A stretch of DNA of 16,999 nt. Source: Cyclostephanos tholiformis (taxonomy: Eukaryota > Bacillariophyta > Thalassiosirophyceae > Thalassiosirales > Thalassiosiraceae). Both the position numbers and the translations under genes were made by a program. Numbering within the stretch: the first letter of the stretch is position 1; each line of letters begins with the position of its first letter. A model generated the notes under the pieces. It did no database searches. It had not been told where the DNA came from and saw only the letters and a program-made list of their open reading frames with translations. The stretch covers positions 1 to 16,999 of the forward strand of contig JALLPB010001485.1 of assembly GCA_036939975.1 (NCBI GenBank). Direction: 5' to 3'. Shown one piece after another: positions 1-7,710 of this stretch.

Positions 1-55
1 CCCCCCCCCCCCCCCCGTCATCGCCCCCCCCCCCGCACACCCTCCCCTCCTCCAG
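1..55 (+). other. 3' end of an intron (acceptor CAG at 53-55)
   Basis: The window opens with a run of 16 C, a second C-rich run, and a pyrimidine tract that ends in CAG immediately before GATATCGAG. This has the form of a eukaryotic 3' splice site. The frame through this stretch is open and would otherwise encode only Pro/Ser low complexity, so an intron is the better reading, but exonic sequence cannot be excluded from the window alone. Confidence 0.55.
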
Positions 56-240
56 GATATCGAGAAGGTGAAGCATCTCATGCGATCGTCCTCGAATGAC
101 GATGCCTCCTCGCCCCACGTGGGTGCGACTTGCACGTTCCGCGCGGGCTATATCGATTTCGCATTCGGCGGATACGGCACGTTCCTCAATCGTGCGTCCA
201 TCGAGCGCATGACGACGCCGATACATTGCGACGACGACGA

Positions 241-275
<35 letters not shown>

Positions 276-595
276 GCGCGTACGTGGAATCGGTATGCGC
301 GAACCTGAAGCGCAATAGGGTTGGCGAGCGCGACTCGTTCCGCGATGGCGATACGATATTCGACGTATTCTACAGGTACTCGGCCCGGACCGACTTTTGC
401 ATGCACTCCGATTGGGCGTTCGGGTACATGATAAGCCTGTACTCCGGCGGGGGCGGGATCCATCAACTTTGGCGTCCGGGGGGGAAGTGCGGCGATGTAT
501 CATGCACGCTCGAATCCGTGGCGTGTCACAATCACGGACCCGATGAAATGCTCGACTTTCATCGATCTCGCAATCCCGTTTCTGATGATGATTGA
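56..595 (+). CDS. Last exon of a putative Fringe-like (GT31-type) glycosyltransferase, 5' partial
   Basis: This open frame runs from the acceptor at 55 to a TGA at 593-595 and encodes about 179 residues starting DIEKVKHLM. Two segments point to a Fringe/beta-1,3-galactosyltransferase-like fold. One is 'FAFGGYGTFLNRASIERM', which resembles the GGAG(F/Y)xLSR segment. The other is 'CMHSDWAFGYMISLY', which resembles the PDDxxxGxxx segment carrying the catalytic acidic residue. Enzymes of this type add a sugar to secretory glycoproteins in the Golgi, and the signal anchor would lie in upstream exons outside the window. A low-complexity insert, four Asp then Ala then eleven Ser, sits between the two segments and comes from GAC/TCG triplet repeats. 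No ATG lies near the exon start, which fits a downstream exon. The family call rests on motif resemblance by eye. The gene is convergent with the next one. Confidence 0.42.
229..256. repeat. Triplet-repeat palindrome (CGA)n/(TCG)n
   Basis: Four GAC triplets are followed by GCG and ten TCG triplets. Because GAC and GTC are complementary, 229-256 is a perfect 28-bp palindrome inside the coding exon; the TCG run continues to 274. It encodes the Asp4-Ala-Ser11 stretch of the glycosyltransferase-like protein and could form a hairpin. Confidence 0.85.
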
Positions 596-1066
596 ATTAT
601 TTCTCGTTCGTTCGTTCGCTTGTTTCGCGACCCTCTATCATTTACTCCGGGATGAGAGAGTACATATGTAAGGCCAGGGGTTACATAATCGAGATGCGGT
701 TGGTGGGATTGTCGTCCTCTCAGTAGTCTATCGGGATCATTCCAGGAAGACGAACGGAGTGGAGAATTAGGAAGCTAAGGAGGCGTGGCCATTGAAAGCA
801 GGGAGTGTTTTTGGTACGAATTCGGTAGAACTACATTACATCGTCGCAGGATGTAAGTTTAAGAAAATGTCGATAGTGATATGGCGTTCATTGTTCCGTA
901 GAACAAAAATACTAATGATCGCGCGGAGTTAACGGGTATTGAGATTGGGGTATGAAAATACAAAATACCTAGTAGATGATTAGCCTCTTGTGTAATGCTT
1001 ACCATGATATCGATTGCATTGCGTATCATACTCCCTCGTGACATCGACGATGGTTGATAGAGTGGA
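596..1066. other. Intergenic region between two convergent genes
   Basis: About 470 bp separate the stop codon at 595 from the minus-strand stop at 1067. A short TTCG tandem repeat lies at 606-618. The rest is mixed sequence without a long open frame, recognisable RNA gene or repeat. It probably holds the 3' ends of both transcripts. Confidence 0.6.
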
Positions 1067-3610
1067 TCATATCGAGCCCAACTTTATAATCCAGCCTACA
1101 ACTTCGTCCGTATTAAGCTGTTCATTTTGGAGGCCAGAATGATTGTCACCATCGCCATCTCGTGCATCAACATCAACGTCGGAGATATTCGCATCATCAA
1201 GGCTAGCGCGATAGTCACAATTATCATCCACAGGAAACGTTCCTACCCTCGCGGATTCGTCAATATTGTCCAAAAAAAATTCATTTTCGACGCCCTGCAT
1301 ACTTGTGAGCGACTCGTGCGAAAATGCATCGTGTTCCAAACCATTTGGTACGTCTCCATCATCATCACTGGCAGTACTCAAGGACTCGGTATCCGATGAC
1401 GGCGTCGCGGTAGCTTGAATATCAGGAAATAATTGCCGCACCGGATTACGTTTGGGATAATGTTCATTTTGGAGGCCGGAATGATTGTCACCATCGCCAT
1501 CTCGTGCATCACCATCAACGTCGGAGAAACTCGCATCATCAAGCATAGCGCGATCGTCAAAATTATCATCCACAGAAAACGTTCCTACACTCGCGGATTC
1601 GTCATTATTGTCATCATTACAAAGCGATACCACGTCAAATCTCTCGGGCGGAACCCCCCCTGATTCGCCGAGCGACTCGTGCGAAAATGCGTGTTCCAAA
1701 CCATTTGGTACGTCTACATCATCACACCTCAAGGACTCGGTATCCAATGACGGCGTCGCGGTGACTTTATGATCAGTAAATAACTGCCGCACCTTCTTTC
1801 TAGCCTCCTCATCGTCCACCTGGTACCACTCACCGCCCTCCTCCTTTTTAAGGAAACGACGTCCCCCAGTTATGATTTTGACGGAGTCTCCCTCCCCTGG
1901 TGCCTCGTTGGCAGTGGAATATTTCAAGTTCCAAATATCACCTTCTCCCTTCTCCAAGTAGTAAAGGTTTTTATCACTTGTATTGGTAAGACTCTCAACG
2001 AGCATCATTGTAAAACTCTTCTTGCCGCCTTCATTGTTGAGGTTTTTATATGTTGGCCATAGGATTGGAACCATATCGCGTAGGGTAACGTTCCCTGGGT
2101 TATTGGCGAAATTTCCTCTGCCACAGAGTATATCTAAGGGCGATGGAGAGTAAGTATCGAAAATTTGGTTCACCTTCCTCAACGCACCCTGTTCGTCAAG
2201 TCCCCCAGTTATGATTAGGACATCTTCACTTTCCTCAGGTGCCTCGGTGGCATCGGTCCGCAGGTACCATAAATCATCTTCTCCTTTCTCGAAGAAGGCG
2301 TAAATTTTGTCACTTTTATTGGTAAGAATTTCAAATATTGCCGTTTTAAAATTCTTCTTGTTGGTGTCATCGGGATAATTCTTGTAGACTTTCCGCAGTA
2401 CCATTCGCACCTTGGCAGTACGATCGTCCGAGCTAGTCCTTGATTTCTTGGTTGATACATTATTATTTGTTACCTCCTCAGAGGATGGTCTTTTCGACAC
2501 CGTATGTCTCACTGCACAGATATTGGATGAGGTGCTTGGGGTATTGCTATTCTTGAATGTCCAAGAGAAAGAGCCTTCGGCACTGATAGTATTGTTATTT
2601 TCAAAAAAGTAACAATCCTTGATGCAAACATTATCGCACTCCGAAATCACTACGGTATCTTCTTGACCACTTTGGTCGATTAGCCCAGTGCCACGATTAG
2701 TGTCCACACCTGGTGACCTGTGAACGCTAACGTTCTTCAAATTGATGTGGGAGCTTTTCTCGAAGCGTAGAATTGCCCCGCCTGCTGCGGAGATATCCAG
2801 ACCTTCGAGATATAAGAAATTGCTGTTGCATACATTTAATGGGGGGAGGTGGGCGGAGCCAGCACCGTCGGCGGCGCGTATAATTACGGGAGCAGCTTCT
2901 GTGCCGAAGGTGTTCTCCAGGAGCTCGGGCACGTTCATTCGGCAATAGCCTCCCTCAACGAGATTGATCTTGATCCCCTTGATGAGTGCGTTCCCGATAG
3001 GAACTTGCTCCCATGCCTTCGTCAGCGTCTGCATGGCATGATCCCGCGTCTCGCCGCTGTTGGCATCGTTCCCATTGATCGGATCAACCCAGAATTCCAA
3101 AAATTCGGTGTCGTCTCCGCCTCGAACGCGACGAGGAGTATCGACAGTATTTGATGTACCTGCGTCCTGTTGTTTAGCCACGTCGGATTCTGATGAGTTA
3201 GAACTTGACGTGTAGGGGCCATCGGTGGATCGCTCTGAGGTGCCGAGTGCAGCTTTGTAAGGTTGGATATCGATCGATTCCGCCCCCATGAGCTGCCCTT
3301 CGAGGTCTTGCGCATCACATGCGTCCTCCCGTAGGGTCGGTTTTAACCCTCCCCACGGCGACGTTCCCACATCGCCGAACCGCCCCAGCGGCGGCTCCAC
3401 GTGCAAATCGTGACCGTCGCCGTAGGGCACGTCGAGTCTGATGTCGGCGTCGAGCTGTTTCCCGTACTTTTTCCGCATAGACTGCTCCGCGAGTGGAGTT
3501 TTCCGTGCTAGCAGTGGATAGGTGGTTGCTTTTTTCCCCCTCCCCTCAGTCAAGATATGATGATAAACCAAATTATCAGCTCGCCATACTCGTCTTCTTC
3601 GTCGTGGCAT
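1067..3610 (-). CDS. Hypothetical chimeric protein: partial beta-helix, two DUF6824-like copies, acidic tandem repeat
   Basis: The frame is closed upstream by a stop at 3680-3682, and the first ATG is at 3610, giving 847 residues with an Arg-rich start (MPRRRRRV) and no signal peptide. Residues about 173-340 begin 'FWVDPINGNDANSGE' and continue with coil-like segments ('LYLEGLDISAAGGAILRFEKSSHINLKNVSV'). This is typical of the first turns of pectate-lyase-like right-handed beta-helices, but it stops early and no catalytic residues are evident. Residues about 399-485 and 493-612 are two related copies of a domain like diatom DUF6824. Copy 2 keeps 'DILCGRG', 'RRFLKKEEGGEWYQVDDEEARKKVRQLF'; copy 1 lacks the CGRG start. 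Residues about 606-835 are two acidic repeats of about 114-120 residues. DUF6824 is of unknown function and is often suspected to be nuclear. Beginning at an unseen upstream exon is possible. Confidence 0.6.
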   Translation of the reverse strand: MPRRRRRVWRADNLVYHHILTEGRGKKATTYPLLARKTPLAEQSMRKKYGKQLDADIRLDVPYGDGHDLHVEPPLGRFGDVGTSPWGGLKPTLREDACDAQDLEGQLMGAESIDIQPYKAALGTSERSTDGPYTSSSNSSESDVAKQQDAGTSNTVDTPRRVRGGDDTEFLEFWVDPINGNDANSGETRDHAMQTLTKAWEQVPIGNALIKGIKINLVEGGYCRMNVPELLENTFGTEAAPVIIRAADGAGSAHLPPLNVCNSNFLYLEGLDISAAGGAILRFEKSSHINLKNVSVHRSPGVDTNRGTGLIDQSGQEDTVVISECDNVCIKDCYFFENNNTISAEGSFSWTFKNSNTPSTSSNICAVRHTVSKRPSSEEVTNNNVSTKKSRTSSDDRTAKVRMVLRKVYKNYPDDTNKKNFKTAIFEILTNKSDKIYAFFEKGEDDLWYLRTDATEAPEESEDVLIITGGLDEQGALRKVNQIFDTYSPSPLDILCGRGNFANNPGNVTLRDMVPILWPTYKNLNNEGGKKSFTMMLVESLTNTSDKNLYYLEKGEGDIWNLKYSTANEAPGEGDSVKIITGGRRFLKKEEGGEWYQVDDEEARKKVRQLFTDHKVTATPSLDTESLRCDDVDVPNGLEHAFSHESLGESGGVPPERFDVVSLCNDDNNDESASVGTFSVDDNFDDRAMLDDASFSDVDGDARDGDGDNHSGLQNEHYPKRNPVRQLFPDIQATATPSSDTESLSTASDDDGDVPNGLEHDAFSHESLTSMQGVENEFFLDNIDESARVGTFPVDDNCDYRASLDDANISDVDVDARDGDGDNHSGLQNEQLNTDEVVGWIIKLGSI
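1121..1795 (-). repeat. Two-unit tandem repeat inside the coding sequence
   Basis: The segment starting at 1121 recurs nearly unchanged at 1463, an offset of 342 bp or 114 codons. A second shared block (around 1310 and 1673) has a larger offset, so the units differ by in-frame indels. In protein terms each unit runs from 'RQLF..ATPS.DTESL' through 'GLEH.FSHESL' and 'VGTF.VDDN' to 'DARDGDGDNHSGLQNE'. The high nucleotide identity indicates a recent duplication with the reading frame kept. Confidence 0.85.
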
Positions 3611-3894
3611 CGGCGTGATGTTCTTGTCCTCACGAAGGAGAGCCGCTATTTTTGATACTGTCAATTGATTGTTGTTGGTTTATGAATGTGGCGTACTATC
3701 CCAATTTATTTTTTTGATATTATTCATTGAGGTTGTGGGAATAGTGAGAGAAAATGATGAGAAATGACTGTGTTCAAGAGAGTTCTCAAGGTAAGGGTTC
3801 GTAGCTTTTTTGTTTAATGAGCATTCCCAAAAACATAAAAACATTAAGACATATTATTGAATGCTGTTTTCACATAAAAATAAGATTTTTTGTT
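3611..3894. other. Upstream region of the chimeric gene, next to the transposon
   Basis: This AT-rich stretch of 284 bp lies between the ATG of the minus-strand gene and the left end of the MULE. It contains A and T runs but no clear TATA box or open frame. It is probably what remains of the promoter and 5' leader of that gene. Confidence 0.5.
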
Positions 3895-3938
3895 GGGAGA
3901 TAATCCGCACTACCCCTCCTTAGTACCCCCCTCAATCC
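3895..3938 (+). repeat. Left terminal inverted repeat of the MULE
   Basis: The inner 28 bp (3911-3938) match the reverse complement of 9294-9321 at 26 positions; the two differences are at 3922 and 3932. The shared part contains TACCCCTCCTT, a GTACCCCCC block and CAATCC. Outside the core only GGGA and a few further bases agree, with GGGA at the same distance (16 bp) on both sides. GGG starts are common for MULE terminal repeats. Confidence 0.85.
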
Positions 3939-4012
3939 CCAGTACACTTTTAGTCATTTTGTGGGATGTTTTGTTGGGAAAATTAATTTTCTCGCGAGTG
4001 TTGAAAAAACTT

Positions 4013-4375
4013 ACCTCGCGTAATGAAATCCAATTCTCTTTACCCCGCTTAGAATATTTAACCCCTTGTCATTACCTCGCAGGCTGAAAATTTATTCCCT
4101 ATGCCTCCCCGGCAACATTTCAATTCTTACTACCTCGCCTATGGAAAAAAAAACATTGCCACTACCTCGCCGTCTATAGCGACAAAAAGTAACTATCACT
4201 GTGACAATTTTTAGGTCTTGTTTTCTCGATATCTCATCCTCACTACCTCGCCGTTTCTGTTTTCTCATTCCTATTGCCTCGTCTCGCTGATTCTTTCTTA
4301 CCTCCTTTCTCCCATTATTTGTGCAAAACGTTTAGCGAGATTGACTAGCCCCGTGCCATTCTCTTTACCTCACAC
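4013..4375 (+). repeat. Left subterminal motif array (TACCTCGC)
   Basis: Five perfect ACCTCGC cores lie at 4013, 4074, 4132, 4164 and 4245, usually preceded by CT or TT. Variants include a GCCTCG at 4276 and TTACCTC near 4298 and 4365. Spacing is irregular (about 30-80 bp). The array fills the space between the left terminal repeat and the transposase start codon, so it may serve both as transposase binding sites and as the promoter region of that gene. Confidence 0.75.
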
Positions 4376-4417
4376 ATTAACTTCACTTCATCCTAACTAC
4401 ATCACCCTGCAGAACAG

Positions 4418-7400
4418 ATGCCACCGAAGCGGTCCTCCAACCGCTTGAAACAACGAGGCTCCTCCGCCAGCGTAACGAGCACATCCGCCCTTTCCCGGGC
4501 AGACCGGCGGAAGATCATCACCCAGAAGAGGTCTACGCCAACTCGTCCTCGTGTTGTTGCTTCCACCACGAACGATGTTGATGTTGCCTCTCCGCTCTCG
4601 ACGGCGACCGGGCTGTCTCCCGGCCTTCCTACCGCAGACGACGCTGGAAAGTCTCCAGGTACTACTATTCCTACCGCGGACGCCAATGCAAAGTCTCCAG
4701 GTATTCCTACCGCGGACGCCGTTGCAATCTTGAGGAACTTATCTAAATCGAATGGTTCCGACGTCGAGGACGAGGAATATGACGACGAAGGCTTCCCCCT
4801 TGCCACTATTGTCGAAGATGCAATCAACGAATATGACGACGGGGGTGGGAAGTGCCCTCCGGTCCCACCTGATCCGTCTGTGCCACCTCCCTCTCTCTCT
4901 AATTATGACATCGATCGGTTGAGGGAACTGGCAAAATTTAATCCCGATGACTGCCGTGGCGACGATGACTCTCCTGACAATGACGACGACGATGACGATG
5001 GGATGCGGAAATCAGGCGATTGCAGTGGCGTTAACGACGCTATTGACAATGATGATGATGACGATGGGGGGGGGGAATTGTCTGGGGAGACAAAGCGTGT
5101 CAGGCCGGCGGAGGGATTCTACCATCAATCGGATGCGGAAGACTCAATATGCGATGATATTTTCGACGAGGACTATCAGGAGAAGCATTTTTCGTCGATA
5201 CCTGATGAGCCGATTTATGAACGCTCACGCAATCGCGTCTTGGGCGGGCCCCAAATGAACCCAAACGCCACGAGTAACGAGAAGAAACGATTCGTCCCTG
5301 TACGAAAGCAATACACCGACAAAACTCGACGCCAACTTTACAAAGAAATGAACGATATGGACACAGCCGTTTCTCCCCTGGTGAATGGGCACGACGAAAT
5401 GTATACAGGTGACCTGACGAAGAAGATCCGATTGATGGCCATCGTCGAATCGTCGCCCCTCGAGATTGGTCACACATTCAAAAACAAAACAGAAGTCATG
5501 CTCCGTGTCGCCGAAGAGGCAAATCTTCGCAATATCCGAGTGACTGTCCAGAAGAGTTGCAGTTTGAAGTATGAGGTTGCAGGACCACAGTTCTTTGTCG
5601 CCGCATCTAACCGTGCCAACGGTTGGATAGTTCGTATCAAGTGCTGCAGGGATGATGATGATACTCTCCTCATCCCTACTCGGGGATATCACTTCACCGA
5701 AAAGTCTCTACGAAGTCCGTTCACTGGAGAATGGTTGGGGAAGATCCTTCTTCCACATTTGGAGCTTTGCCCAGGGATGTCTTACTTGCAGATGCGAGGA
5801 CTCTTAGTGGATTATGCGATGACTGATTTGGTGACGGACAATCTACTCCAGCAGGCACGCGACTGGGCAAAGTTTAAATTGTTTGGGAGTCCAGACAACA
5901 ACGTTATGTACTGTGAGGCCGTCCGTGAGGCCATTGTTAGTAACGGACACTCATGTGAGTTACTGTATGCTGACCGTCGCGATGTTGTCCGATCGCTCCG
6001 AGCAACAGTTGTTCGTGACGAGATTAAAAGAAGAGACAAGGATAATGAGGCTGCACTGGAACGAGACGAAGTAAATGATTTCCTAAATAGATTTATGTCG
6101 ACTCACGAGGTTATACTTCAGCAGCAGTTGGGCATGGAAGACGGTCCTCTTGAGTCTAAGTTCTTGACTGGGATATTTATCGCCACGTCGTCATCGAAGG
6201 TACAAGTCCCGTTTCTACAAGATGTAATCCAAGCGGATGGGGCACATATGACGTTTGGCAAATACACCATTTTTTCGGCGTACGGTACCACTGCAAATGG
6301 GACGATGGCTCCGTTGGGTTTTGCGATGCTTTTTGGTAATGAAGATACTGCGAACTGGGTGAAGTTCTGGGAGTTCATCAAGAAAGTGCACCCTATTGTC
6401 AATCAACCGACAAAGACCATAATTACCGACCAAGATAAGGGTTCGCTGTCATCTATTCGTTCAGTATTACCCCAGGCTGGGCTGTTCCATTGTGCTTTTC
6501 ATCGCAGGCAAAACATAAAGAAGAAGTTTGGTGGGGCGGATGGCACTACACCACTCACTTGTTTATGGATGTACAACATCCTCGTAAAGTGTAGCTCGGT
6601 CTCAGCGATCAAGCATCTTAAGTCTCGCTATTACCCTCAGATGAAACCTGCTCACGTTGCCTATTTGGACTCTCTTCTCGATTCTCAACAGTTCCCGGCG
6701 TTTCGGTGCGATAAATCAGACGACGATATTCCCGACGTTTATATGTATGGGAAGACTGCGTCCAGTGGGGTGGAAAGCATGAATCGTGCAAACGACGATG
6801 TCCGTAAAAGGACTGCTGTTGACCTACTCAACGCGGCTATCATCTTGTTGAAAAAGGAAGGACTCCGTTTTGTACGAGGTCAGAAAGATGCTCACAAGGA
6901 AAATAGATTTTCCGGTTCGGCTCTGACGCCAGAGGGGATGAGATTGATGGATGACATTTTCGCAAAATGTGACCCATCCATTTATCGTATCCAGGTGATG
7001 GAGAATCGCGATCATTTATTGTTTACGGTTTCGAAGATTGCTGCCACTACAAGGGAGTATGTCGTTAAGATTCCAAGGGATGCGCAGGTCCACGGATCAC
7101 GTTTTGGGTTGTGTACTTGCGGTTTCCCGAAGAAGGAAGGAATGCCTTGTGACCACATGGTTGCAATTGTTAAATCGGGAAGGGTACCCAATATGTCGAG
7201 GGTGTCACTGATGCCCTATTGGTATACCCGTGAGCAGTGGAAATTGCAGTTTCCAAAGGAGTTCGTGTATAGGGCGGATATTACGTGGGAAAATATAAGG
7301 AACTCGGATAGTAAAAATGAACGGATGAAATACTGTCCTAGTTGGGTGGCACCAAAGCAGAAGGGGCGCCCGAAGAAGGAATTGCGAAAATTGGGTGTTG

Positions 7401-7588
7401 CGGACCATGTTCAGCAGGCTGCTGCGAAGAGACGTCGGAAGAACAAACCAGTCAGAGTGCCCGATGCTATTGTAGAGGAGATAGACGAGGACAACGCAGA
7501 GATCGCAAGGCACGATAACAACATGATACTAATGCAGGATATGATAGACCCGGACAACACAAAGGACGGTGAGATTGGTAGCGCTTAG
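4418..7588 (+). CDS. MULE (mudrA-like) transposase
   Basis: This single 1056-residue frame starts at an ATG (MPPKRSSNRLK). A long disordered N-terminus (about 1-275) has Asp runs and a three-unit SPG..PTAD repeat. A MuDR-like N-terminal DNA-binding region lies around 330-470. The MULE catalytic core follows: Asp607 in 'QADGAHMTFGKY', Asp671 in 'IITDQDKGS', the C-x2-H signature (Cys692, His695) and Glu786 in 'SGVESMNRA', giving a DDE triad. A SWIM zinc finger has Cys899, Cys901, Cys911 and His913. An AT-hook (KGRPKK, 982-987) and a basic stretch (KRRRKNK), likely a nuclear localisation signal, close the protein. It would bind the element ends and catalyse cut-and-paste transposition in the nucleus. 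Maize MURA is 823 residues; the excess here is mainly the acidic N-terminus. It contains no stop or frameshift. Confidence 0.93.
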   Translation: MPPKRSSNRLKQRGSSASVTSTSALSRADRRKIITQKRSTPTRPRVVASTTNDVDVASPLSTATGLSPGLPTADDAGKSPGTTIPTADANAKSPGIPTADAVAILRNLSKSNGSDVEDEEYDDEGFPLATIVEDAINEYDDGGGKCPPVPPDPSVPPPSLSNYDIDRLRELAKFNPDDCRGDDDSPDNDDDDDDGMRKSGDCSGVNDAIDNDDDDDGGGELSGETKRVRPAEGFYHQSDAEDSICDDIFDEDYQEKHFSSIPDEPIYERSRNRVLGGPQMNPNATSNEKKRFVPVRKQYTDKTRRQLYKEMNDMDTAVSPLVNGHDEMYTGDLTKKIRLMAIVESSPLEIGHTFKNKTEVMLRVAEEANLRNIRVTVQKSCSLKYEVAGPQFFVAASNRANGWIVRIKCCRDDDDTLLIPTRGYHFTEKSLRSPFTGEWLGKILLPHLELCPGMSYLQMRGLLVDYAMTDLVTDNLLQQARDWAKFKLFGSPDNNVMYCEAVREAIVSNGHSCELLYADRRDVVRSLRATVVRDEIKRRDKDNEAALERDEVNDFLNRFMSTHEVILQQQLGMEDGPLESKFLTGIFIATSSSKVQVPFLQDVIQADGAHMTFGKYTIFSAYGTTANGTMAPLGFAMLFGNEDTANWVKFWEFIKKVHPIVNQPTKTIITDQDKGSLSSIRSVLPQAGLFHCAFHRRQNIKKKFGGADGTTPLTCLWMYNILVKCSSVSAIKHLKSRYYPQMKPAHVAYLDSLLDSQQFPAFRCDKSDDDIPDVYMYGKTASSGVESMNRANDDVRKRTAVDLLNAAIILLKKEGLRFVRGQKDAHKENRFSGSALTPEGMRLMDDIFAKCDPSIYRIQVMENRDHLLFTVSKIAATTREYVVKIPRDAQVHGSRFGLCTCGFPKKEGMPCDHMVAIVKSGRVPNMSRVSLMPYWYTREQWKLQFPKEFVYRADITWENIRNSDSKNERMKYCPSWVAPKQKGRPKKELRKLGVADHVQQAAAKRRRKNKPVRVPDAIVEEIDEDNAEIARHDNNMILMQDMIDPDNTKDGEIGSA
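4616..4726 (+). repeat. Three-unit minisatellite in the transposase N-terminus
   Basis: Units start at 4616 (36 bp), 4652 (42 bp) and 4694 (33 bp), each beginning TCTCC and containing CCTACCGC(A/G)GACG. They encode SPGLPTADDAGK, SPGTTIPTADANAK and SPGIPTADAVA. All unit lengths are multiples of three, so the repeat expands without breaking the frame. It lies in the disordered region. Confidence 0.85.
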
Positions 7589-7710
7589 TAGGTTAGGGGT
7601 AAAAAATGGCACCAAATACTCGGGGTTTGTATTATGTCTTCGTTGCCGTAGGTAGTTCTTTGTTTAGGTTTTACAATTCGAACTAGAATTAACGATATCT
7701 GCTACTTTAT
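7589..7710. other. Spacer between the two convergent transposon genes
   Basis: Only 122 bp separate the two stop codons. The AT-rich spacer must hold the 3' ends of both transcripts, so overlapping 3' ends are likely. In MuDR the equivalent intergenic region also lies between convergent genes. Confidence 0.6.

Noticed and set aside
186..503. Minus-strand frame rich in Thr and Arg opposite the glycosyltransferase-like exon
   Set aside because: It arises from the complement of the GAC/TCG repeats and shows no independent motifs.
859..1044. Small minus-strand frame of 61 codons downstream of the chimeric gene
   Set aside because: There is no motif or ATG context, and it lies in probable 3' non-coding sequence.
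3611..3664. N-terminal extension of the chimeric protein up to 3664
   Set aside because: The frame is open there, but the only candidate start is TTG and a stop follows at 3680-3682. In a eukaryotic setting the ATG at 3610 is preferred.
4218..4448. Short plus-strand frame upstream of the transposase
   Set aside because: It runs through the motif array, overlaps the transposase start in another frame and has no features of a protein.
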